Below are positions 57,957 through 64,000 of a stretch of DNA of 64,000 nt, in pieces (position 1 is the first letter of the stretch; the number at the start of each line of letters is the position of its first letter). The notes beneath the pieces were generated by a model that was not told where the DNA came from, did not search any database, and saw nothing but the letters and a program-made list of their open reading frames with translations. Position numbers and translations under genes: made by a program. The stretch comes from Lacipirellula limnantheis (GTDB lineage Bacteria; Planctomycetota; Planctomycetia; Pirellulales; Lacipirellulaceae): positions 5,051,786 through 5,115,785 of the forward strand of contig NZ_CP036339.1 in NCBI RefSeq assembly GCF_007746075.1, in the 5' to 3' direction.

Positions 57957-58047
57957 ACCGAAGAACCGCGGCTGCGATCACCCGCGCCTTCCGGTAGACT
58001 GGCGTCGCCGCACTCCCCTGCCCCGCCTTCCCCGCGACGACGACGCC

Positions 58048-59430
58048 ATGGCGAACTCTGAATACCGCACGACGCCGCAACAGATCGAAACGATGCCGCC
58101 CGGCATCCCGTACATCATCGGCAACGAAGCGGCGGAACGGTTCAGTTACTACGGCATGGGGGCCGTGCTGTACGAGTTCCTCACCGAGCATCTCCGCGAC
58201 GCCTCAGGAGCAATGGCGCCGATGTCGCCAGAACTGGCCAAGGCTTGGCAGCACTACTTTTACGCCGCGGTTTACGCGCTGCCGATCTTCGGCGCCATCC
58301 TCAGCGACTGGCTTTTCGGCAAGTACAAAACCATCGTCTGGATCTCCCTGCTCTACTGTCTCGGGCATGGCGTGCTGGCGCTGGTCGATTTCCCGTCGGT
58401 CACCGGCGTCGAGCCAAAATGGCTAATCGCCGCAGGCTTAGTGCTGCTCGCGATGGGCGCTGGAGGCATCAAACCGTGCGTCTCGGCCCACGTCGGCGAC
58501 CAGTTCGGCGAGCGAAACAAGGACCTCATCAACAAGGTCTTTGGCTGGTTCTACTTTTCTATCAACGCCGGGGCGGTCGTCTCGACGCTCCTCTGTCCGT
58601 GGCTCCTGAAGCACTACGGCCCAGGTTGGGCGTTCGGCATCCCCGGCATCATCATGGCGCTTGCCACGCTTGTTTTCTGGCTCGGCCGGTTCAAATACGT
58701 CCACATCCCCGCCGGTGGTTCAAAGTTCATCGAAGAGACGTTCAGTTCCGACGGCATTCGAGCGGTGATCAACCTGATTCCGCTCTACCTGTTCATCTTT
58801 CCATTTTTCATGCTGTTCGACCAAACCCACACTGCCTGGGTTGAACAGGCCAAGAGCATGAACGGCGATTTTGGCTTGTTCACGATGCTGCCGGCCCAAC
58901 TCCAAGCCGTGAATCCGTTCCTCATTCTTTGCTTCATTCCACTGTTCGCTTACGTTCTCTATCCGCTGATGGGCCGCTGGTTCGAACCGACGCCGTTGCG
59001 AAAGATCGGCATCGGTCTGTTCCTGACGGCGCTGTCGTTCGTCATCATCGCCCTGGCCGAGCAACGCATTGTCGATGGCGAGACGCCGCACATGCTGTGG
59101 CAGATTGCCGCCTACGTCGTGATCACCGCCGGCGAAGTGATGGTTTCGGTGACTGCCCTGGAATTCTCCTACACGCAGGCGCCGAAGAAAATGAAGTCGT
59201 TCATCATGGGCGTCTACCTGTTGGTGGCGATCGCCCTTGGGAACATCCTGACGGCCCGCGTTAACGAATACATCGAGGCCCAGAAGAAAGTCGGCGTCGC
59301 GATTCTCGAAGGCGCCAACTACTACTGGTTCTTTGCGATCGTGATGCTCGTGGCGGCCGTCATTTACGTCGTTTGGTCGCAGTTCTATCGCGGTCGGGTT
59401 TATATCCAAGGCGAGGAGGGGGTCGCGTAG
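58048..59430 (+). CDS. POT/PTR2 family proton-coupled oligopeptide transporter
   Basis: A 460-residue major facilitator protein with about 12 to 14 helices. Helix 1 has the POT motif ExxERFxYY (as EAAERFSYYGM, about 28-38) and the PTR2 signature FGWFYFSINAGAV (about 167-179). It imports di- and tripeptides, or related solutes, with protons. It is 36 bp before the aldehyde dehydrogenase, so the two may be co-transcribed. Confidence 0.93.
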   Translation: MANSEYRTTPQQIETMPPGIPYIIGNEAAERFSYYGMGAVLYEFLTEHLRDASGAMAPMSPELAKAWQHYFYAAVYALPIFGAILSDWLFGKYKTIVWISLLYCLGHGVLALVDFPSVTGVEPKWLIAAGLVLLAMGAGGIKPCVSAHVGDQFGERNKDLINKVFGWFYFSINAGAVVSTLLCPWLLKHYGPGWAFGIPGIIMALATLVFWLGRFKYVHIPAGGSKFIEETFSSDGIRAVINLIPLYLFIFPFFMLFDQTHTAWVEQAKSMNGDFGLFTMLPAQLQAVNPFLILCFIPLFAYVLYPLMGRWFEPTPLRKIGIGLFLTALSFVIIALAEQRIVDGETPHMLWQIAAYVVITAGEVMVSVTALEFSYTQAPKKMKSFIMGVYLLVAIALGNILTARVNEYIEAQKKVGVAILEGANYYWFFAIVMLVAAVIYVVWSQFYRGRVYIQGEEGVA

Positions 59431-59466
59431 CTCTGGCGGAACGTCAAGGAGGCGACGCGGCAAGCG

Positions 59467-60903
59467 ATGAAACTCGAGTCCACCTATCCCTACTATCTGG
59501 CGAACCGTCCGGAGCAGCCAAACGCCGACCTCAACGTCGTCGACAAGTACACCGGCGAGGTCGCCACGCGCATCGCTCAAGCCGACGCCGCAGCCATTGA
59601 TCGCGGCATCGCCGCGGCCGTCGACGCCGCCGAGCCGATGGCCTGCTTGGCGCCCTACGAGCGCCAAGCCGTACTGGAACATTGCGTCCGGCGCTTCCGC
59701 GAGCGGCAGGATGAGCTCGCCTGTTCGCTCTGCGTCGAAGCCGGCAAACCAATTCGCGACAGCCGCGGCGAGGTGGCGCGGCTGATCGACACGTTTGCAC
59801 TCGCCGCGGCGGAAGCGGTACGGATCGGCGGCGAGGTCCTCAACCTCGAAATCTCCTCCCGCGCCCGCGGCTATGCAGGGATGACGAAGCGCGTGCCGAT
59901 CGGGCCTTGCTCGTTCATCTCGCCATTCAACTTCCCGCTGAATCTGGCGGCTCACAAAATCGCCCCGGCGATCGCGGCGGGCTGCCCGTTTGTTCTGAAA
60001 CCGGCGAGCCGCACGCCGATCGGGGCGATTCTCATTGGCGAGATCCTCGCCGAGACTGACTTGCCGCGGGGGGCATTTTCGATTCTCCCCTGCCACCGCG
60101 ACGGGGCCGATCTGTTCACCACCGACCAGCGGCTGAAGTTGTTGAGCTTCACCGGTTCTCCCGCAGTCGGTTGGGACCTAAAAGCCCGCGCCGGCAAAAA
60201 GAAGGTGATCCTCGAACTCGGCGGCAACGCGGCCTGCGTGATCGACGAGGACGCCGACCTCGCCGACGCCGTGAGCCGGCTCATCGTCGGGGCGTTCTAT
60301 CAATCGGGGCAAAGCTGCATCTCGGTGCAACGCATCTTGGTTCACGAGCACGTTTACGACGAACTGCGCGACCGACTCGTCGCCGCGACCAAGGCCCTCA
60401 AGATGGGCGACCCCAAGCTCGAAGAAACCTTCATCGGACCGATGATCGCCGAGAGTGAGGCGAAGCGGCTCGACGAATGGATCCAGGCGGCGATCAAGGC
60501 AGGCGCCAAGCTCCTCTGCGGCAGCAAGCGCGACGGCGCCATGCTGCAGGCGACGTTGCTGGAAAACGTCCCGCGTCGCCAGCCACTCTGCGCCAACGAG
60601 GCGTTCGGCCCGGTGGCCATGCTCGACCGGTTCAGCGACTTCGACGCGGCGCTCGACGAAGTTAATGACAGCCGCTACGGCCTACAGGCCGGCGTCTTCA
60701 CACGGGATATTTACAAGATCCAGCGAGCTTGGGATCGGCTCGAAGTCGGCGGCGTCATCATCGGCGACGTCCCCAGCTGGCGGGTCGACAACATGCCCTA
60801 CGGCGGCGTGAAAGACAGCGGCCTAGGACGCGAAGGGGTTCGCTACGCGATCGACGACATGACCGAGCCGCGGCTGCTGGTAATCCGCACCCCGCAGCAC
60901 TAG
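59467..60903 (+). CDS. Aldehyde dehydrogenase, NAD(P)-dependent
   Basis: A 478-residue enzyme of the ALDH superfamily, oxidising an aldehyde to acid with NAD(P). Catalytic residues are seen: Asn155 (SPFNFPLN), Glu250 (LELGGN) and Cys284 (GQSCISVQ). The final NMPYGGVKDSGLGREG motif is present. The family includes glyceraldehyde-3-phosphate and phosphonoacetaldehyde-type enzymes; the substrate cannot be told from sequence alone. It is on the plus strand after the POT transporter, and the tRNA gene converges just after it. Confidence 0.92.
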   Translation: MKLESTYPYYLANRPEQPNADLNVVDKYTGEVATRIAQADAAAIDRGIAAAVDAAEPMACLAPYERQAVLEHCVRRFRERQDELACSLCVEAGKPIRDSRGEVARLIDTFALAAAEAVRIGGEVLNLEISSRARGYAGMTKRVPIGPCSFISPFNFPLNLAAHKIAPAIAAGCPFVLKPASRTPIGAILIGEILAETDLPRGAFSILPCHRDGADLFTTDQRLKLLSFTGSPAVGWDLKARAGKKKVILELGGNAACVIDEDADLADAVSRLIVGAFYQSGQSCISVQRILVHEHVYDELRDRLVAATKALKMGDPKLEETFIGPMIAESEAKRLDEWIQAAIKAGAKLLCGSKRDGAMLQATLLENVPRRQPLCANEAFGPVAMLDRFSDFDAALDEVNDSRYGLQAGVFTRDIYKIQRAWDRLEVGGVIIGDVPSWRVDNMPYGGVKDSGLGREGVRYAIDDMTEPRLLVIRTPQH

Positions 60904-60920
60904 TCCGCGAGGATGAGAAG

Positions 60921-60992
60921 CTGGGGCGTAAGGACTCGAACCTTAAATGACAGAGTCAGAATCTGTAGTGTTACCAATTACACTACGCCCCA
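60921..60992 (-). tRNA. tRNA-Gln (anticodon CTG)
   Basis: A full cloverleaf is seen on the minus strand: acceptor TGGGGCG/CGCCCCA (7 bp), D arm GTGTAATTGGTAACAC, anticodon arm ACAGA-TTCTGAC-TCTGT with anticodon CTG (plus-strand 60957-60959), and T arm with GGTTCGAGTCC. The discriminator base is G, as usual for tRNA-Gln. No CCA is encoded. It faces the 3' end of the aldehyde dehydrogenase. Confidence 0.95.
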
Positions 60993-61182
60993 AGAAGCTG
61001 CTGCGAAGCCCTCAACGGTAGGTCCCTGTAGGACGGTCGTCAAGGGCGTTTGGTTCAACGAATCCTGGCCGAAGTGCGCGCGACGGAACGCCCCTGCTTG
61101 TTGACGCCCGCCGCGCGGCGGCCCTAGAATCGGGAAAACTCCCGCAAGATCGCGGGGAAAACCGCAGCGGGACGAGTTCGCC

Positions 61183-62877
61183 ATGGCCACGCTTACGATC
61201 ATCCAAGGGGGAGAGGTCGGCAAAAAGTTCGATATCTCCGGACGCGAGTCGGTCATCGGCCGCAGCCCCGAATGCGATTTCGTCCTCGACGTCGCGGCGG
61301 TCAGCCGGCGGCATGCGGTGGTGGTCCGCGACAAGGACCTCTATCTCATCCAGGACAATGGCAGCCGCAACGGCACCATCGTCAACGGACACCAGATCGA
61401 AGGACAAGCCCAGCTCCGCGACGGCGATCAGATTTTGATCTGCGACGTGCTGATCGAATTCCGCAACGTCGCTGCGCCGAGCTTGCTCGGAGGCGCCGCG
61501 ATTGGCGGATCCTCGCTCCTGTCGCCGCTCGACGCGGCCGCTCTACTAGAGGATGACGGCAGCGGCGACGAGTCGGAAATCATGGCCACATTCGACGTTG
61601 GTCGCGAGGCGAAGGCGACCTGGCAAGTCTCTGCCAAGCCAGAGCAGCAGCTAATGGCGATGATCGAGATCTCCAGTAATCTCAGCAACACGCTGGAGGT
61701 GAAGGAGATTCTGCCGAAGATTCTCGACAGCTTGTTCAAGATATTCATCCAGGCCGACCGCGGGTTCATCATTATGCGGCCGAAACCGGGGGCCCCGCTG
61801 GTGCCGGTCGTCACCAAGGCCCGCCGTCATGACGACGAAGAGACGCGCCCCAGCCGAACGATCATCTCCCGCGCCATGAATGAGAAGAAGGCGATTCTCT
61901 CGGCCGACGCCGCTTCGGACGCCCGATTCAACATGGCGCAGAGCATCGCCGACTTTCAGATTCGGTCGCTGATCTGCGCCCCGATGATCGACTCCAACGG
62001 CGAGGCGATCGGCGTCATTCAGCTCGATACCCGCGACCAGCGGAGTCGGTTTACCGATCTCGACCTGCAGGTGCTCGCCGGCGTTGCCAGCCAGGCGGCC
62101 CACGCGCTCGACAACGCGAAACTGCACGAGCAGGTCGTCGCGCAGCAGGCGCTCACCCGCGATCTGCAAGTCGCGCGCGAGATGCAGACGGCGCTGCTGC
62201 CGAAGGCGGCGCCCGACGTAGGCGGCTACCATTTTTTCCAGCACTATCAGGCGGCGTACGAAGTCGGCGGCGACTACTACGATTACGTCCTACTACCGGA
62301 AGATCGCTTTGCGGCGGTGGTCGGCGACGTGGCGGGCAAAGGCGTGTCGGCGGCGATTCTCATGGCTAAGCTGTCGAGCGACGTGCGATTCTGGCTCGCG
62401 CGCGAACCAGATCCCGCCAAGGCGCTCGCGAAGATCAACGCCGCCTTCTCGCAGCACGGCTGGGACGATCGCTTCGTCACGATGGTCGTCGCGGTGGTCG
62501 ACCCGCAAGCGTGCGAGTTGACGCTCGTGAATGCCGGTCACATGCCGCCCCTCTTGCGGACTGGCGACGGCGAAGTGATGGAAATCGGCGGCGACGAAGC
62601 GGGCCTGCCGCTGGGCGTGGCCGACGACTACGAGTACGAGTCGTACAAGCGCGAATTCCTGGCCGGCGATTTCCTGACCATCTTCACCGACGGCTTCAGC
62701 GAAGCGATGAACTCGAAGCGCGAGCTTTACGGCATGGAGCGATTGACTCAGCTCTGTGCCGACAAATCGGTGAAGGCTCGCGACCTCGGGCCCTGCATCC
62801 TGGAGAGCGTCCACAAATTCGCCGGCGACTTTCCGCAGAGCGACGATATGTGCCTCGTCTGCTTCGGCCGGGAGTGA
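61183..62877 (+). CDS. FHA-GAF-PP2C (SpoIIE-type) serine phosphatase
   Basis: A 564-residue signalling protein. About 20-92 is an FHA domain (VIGRSPECDF; SRRH; NGSRNGTIVNG) that binds phosphothreonine. About 165-315 is a GAF domain (ADRGFIIMRPKPG; APMIDSNGEAIGVIQLDT). About 345-563 is a SpoIIE/RsbU-type PP2C phosphatase (YEVGGDYYDY; VVGDVAGKGVSAAILMAK; GHMPPLLR; TDGFSEAMN). Such proteins dephosphorylate anti-sigma factor antagonists or other phosphoproteins. No partner is encoded nearby. Confidence 0.95.
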   Translation: MATLTIIQGGEVGKKFDISGRESVIGRSPECDFVLDVAAVSRRHAVVVRDKDLYLIQDNGSRNGTIVNGHQIEGQAQLRDGDQILICDVLIEFRNVAAPSLLGGAAIGGSSLLSPLDAAALLEDDGSGDESEIMATFDVGREAKATWQVSAKPEQQLMAMIEISSNLSNTLEVKEILPKILDSLFKIFIQADRGFIIMRPKPGAPLVPVVTKARRHDDEETRPSRTIISRAMNEKKAILSADAASDARFNMAQSIADFQIRSLICAPMIDSNGEAIGVIQLDTRDQRSRFTDLDLQVLAGVASQAAHALDNAKLHEQVVAQQALTRDLQVAREMQTALLPKAAPDVGGYHFFQHYQAAYEVGGDYYDYVLLPEDRFAAVVGDVAGKGVSAAILMAKLSSDVRFWLAREPDPAKALAKINAAFSQHGWDDRFVTMVVAVVDPQACELTLVNAGHMPPLLRTGDGEVMEIGGDEAGLPLGVADDYEYESYKREFLAGDFLTIFTDGFSEAMNSKRELYGMERLTQLCADKSVKARDLGPCILESVHKFAGDFPQSDDMCLVCFGRE

Positions 62878-62886
62878 CAAACGAAA

Positions 62887-62951
62887 TTAGCCGGACCGCC
62901 ACGCGGTCCGGGACCGCGGCGCCATCCCGGAAGGCATGGCGTTTCGGCTAG
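62887..62951. repeat. Hairpin repeat, tagccg...cggcta ends
   Basis: The ends ttagccg (62887 on) and cggctag (to 62951) pair, with an inner hairpin ggaccg-ccacg-cggtcc (62893-62909) and a second inner pair gcgccat/atggcgt. It lies between convergent genes and may serve as a two-way stop. Confidence 0.5.
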
Positions 62952-63001
62952 TTGCGATTGCCTAGGTTGCTTGACTGGCAGTCGGCGCGGCGTTCAGCCG
63001 C

Positions 63002-63238
63002 TTACCACTGCACTTGCAGGCAGTTCTCGATGCGCTGCACGCCGTCGACGCGACGGATGAGTTCCTGCGCCATCTGCTTATGGAAGAACGACCGTACGGC
63101 GCCGGAAATCCGGACGACCCCTTCGGTCGCTTCCACCTGCATTTCATGGGCAGAAACGTACGGACTGCGGCGCAGGACGCCATGAACCTCGTCGATGAGT
63201 TGCGGGCGGGGCGGGGAGATCGTCGCTTCCATGTTCAT
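63002..63238 (-). CDS. Small BON domain protein
   Basis: A 78-residue protein formed almost wholly by a BON domain (about 14-78): LIDEVHGVLRR, VEATEGVVRISGAVRSFF, DGVQRIENCLQV. BON domains bind phospholipid or act in the envelope, but here there is no signal peptide. ATG 63238 and ATG 63232 are both possible; the agga site upstream has better spacing (7 bases) to the second. It converges with the phosphatase gene. Confidence 0.85.
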   Translation of the reverse strand: MNMEATISPPRPQLIDEVHGVLRRSPYVSAHEMQVEATEGVVRISGAVRSFFHKQMAQELIRRVDGVQRIENCLQVQW

Positions 63239-63669
63239 TCCTAAAATCGGGCGGAGACGCTAGCGGGAATTGCTTCAGGAGGGAGAACCGCCCGGGCCGA
63301 GCAAGCTACTGGCCCAGGCGTTCTGTGGAAATATCGGTTGCAATTCGCGCCCGATTTCAGCAGAGGTCGACCGTTAAGCGAGGAAACTTCCGGAAGAGTT
63401 TCCGAATGCGCCGGTCGTGCCGAATGGATGCTAGCATTGCCGCAAGAATGGGCAGGGAACGAGGGGCGACGGAAAGAATTTCAGGCCGCCGCGCAGGTAT
63501 GGGGCATTTCCTTGGCTTTGCAGGCCCCTCGTTACGAGCACGCCGTTGTCGTCCTGAGCGCAGCGAAGGATTTGGCGCCTCGATCGAGCTTTCAGACTCT
63601 TCGCAAAGTTTTACCCTGACGGGACGAAGGGCTCAGAATGCCCCGCTCTGCGCCAGCACTAAGCCTTTC
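63239..63669. other. Intergenic region, 431 bp
   Basis: No gene that I trust. It contains a short family F fragment (gtcctgagcgcagcgaagga, 63552-63571). Small reading frames here lack family features and start signals. Confidence 0.4.
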
Positions 63670-64000
63670 CTAGCCCTGCAGCCAAGTCGGCAACTGCCCG
63701 GCACTGGGCAGGTGAATCACCTTCGCGCTGCTGATCGCCGGAAGCTTGCGCACGGCTTCAACCGCTGCCGCGGGCGGTTCGCAGTCGAGATTCAGAATAC
63801 CGACCGCTTCGCCGCCCGGCGCCTCGCCCGCACGTCCCACGGCCATCTGGCCGATGTTGACGTTGTGCTCGCCGAACGCCGTGCCGACGCCGCCGATAAT
63901 GCCCGGCACGTCTTTGTGCGTGAACACCAATAAGCAGCCGTCGAGATACGCTTCGAGGCGGTAGCCGTCGAGCGAGACCAAACGCGGCATCGATTGGCCG
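63670..64000 (-). CDS. serA: D-3-phosphoglycerate dehydrogenase, C-terminal ACT part (partial)
   Basis: The visible 110 residues match the C-terminal ACT domain of SerA: VSLDGYRLEAYLDGCLLVFT, then HKDVPGIIGGVGTAFGEHNV and NIGQMAVGR. The frame stays open to the window edge, so the gene's 5' part lies beyond. SerA makes the first step of serine synthesis, and this domain senses serine in many bacteria. The GQSMPRLVSLDGYR junction continues into the preceding domain. Confidence 0.88.
   Translation of the reverse strand, partial: GQSMPRLVSLDGYRLEAYLDGCLLVFTHKDVPGIIGGVGTAFGEHNVNIGQMAVGRAGEAPGGEAVGILNLDCEPPAAAVEAVRKLPAISSAKVIHLPSAGQLPTWLQG

Noticed and set aside
63325..63933. 202-residue plus-strand frame at the end of the window
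   Set aside because: Its 3' part is opposite the serA ACT domain and its 5' part crosses a dispersed repeat; no start site or family.

Overview
The window reads as a chromosomal segment of a planctomycete, most likely of the order Pirellulales. The signs are GC-rich DNA, an N-terminal LEPRQML motif on a giant secreted protein, PEP-CTERM anchors, dockerin-like repeats, two DUF1559 prepilin-like proteins with H-X9-DG tails, a fused dehydrogenase/HEAT/cytochrome c/DUF1080 protein, and few clear Shine-Dalgarno sites. This placement is inferred from gene content; no rRNA is present. There is no integrase, recognisable insertion sequence, prophage or CRISPR array.

Layout. 1-1.8 kb: a membrane-anchored protein translationally coupled to an HTTM-domain membrane protein. 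2.3-6.6 kb: a 1410-residue secreted GH64-type beta-1,3-glucanase whose catalytic domain is interrupted by repeat modules. 6.7-7.6 kb: coaD and a small membrane protein. 7.6-15.9 kb: a sugar-type locus with a XylR/AraC regulator divergent from a Gfo/Idh/MocA oxidoreductase, followed by a 1777-residue exported protein carrying a single c-type heme site and a DUF1080 (3-keto-glycoside hydrolase-like) tail. 15.9-16.9 kb: a TPR protein and HemP, coupled on the minus strand. 17.3-22 kb: surface proteins, including an in-frame PEP-CTERM/prepilin fusion and a Kelch protein. 22.5-26.8 kb: sucA-sucB, with an E2 that lacks the E3-binding domain.

27.2-40.2 kb is a compact respiratory locus: alternative complex III (actABCDEF), a small membrane protein, a SCO copper chaperone and a four-subunit caa3-type oxidase with the A2-type YSHPxV signature. 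Quinol would be oxidised by complex III, electrons would pass through ActA/ActE hemes to the cytochrome domain of CoxB, and CoxA would reduce O2. Aconitase (51.7-54.4 kb) and SucAB feed reducing power into this chain.

40.5-51.6 kb holds lineage-specific genes: a Tat-like 522-residue protein, a duplicated DUF4189 protein, an ABC exporter pair, an HTH protein, a DUF1559 protein and an LVIVD/PEP-CTERM protein. It is unusually rich in palindromic intergenic repeats. 54.6-64 kb has an Nramp-related transporter without the usual metal-site motifs, a second Gfo/Idh/MocA protein, a POT transporter, an aldehyde dehydrogenase, tRNA-Gln(CTG), an FHA-GAF-PP2C phosphatase, a BON protein and the 3' end of serA.

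The most unusual items are a four-copy ~75-bp palindromic element, three copies of which start 7-9 bp after stop codons; the PEP-CTERM/DUF1559 fusion; the one-polypeptide sugar oxidation/hydrolysis protein beside a Gfo protein that lacks the EKP lysine; and the SucB without its E3-binding domain.
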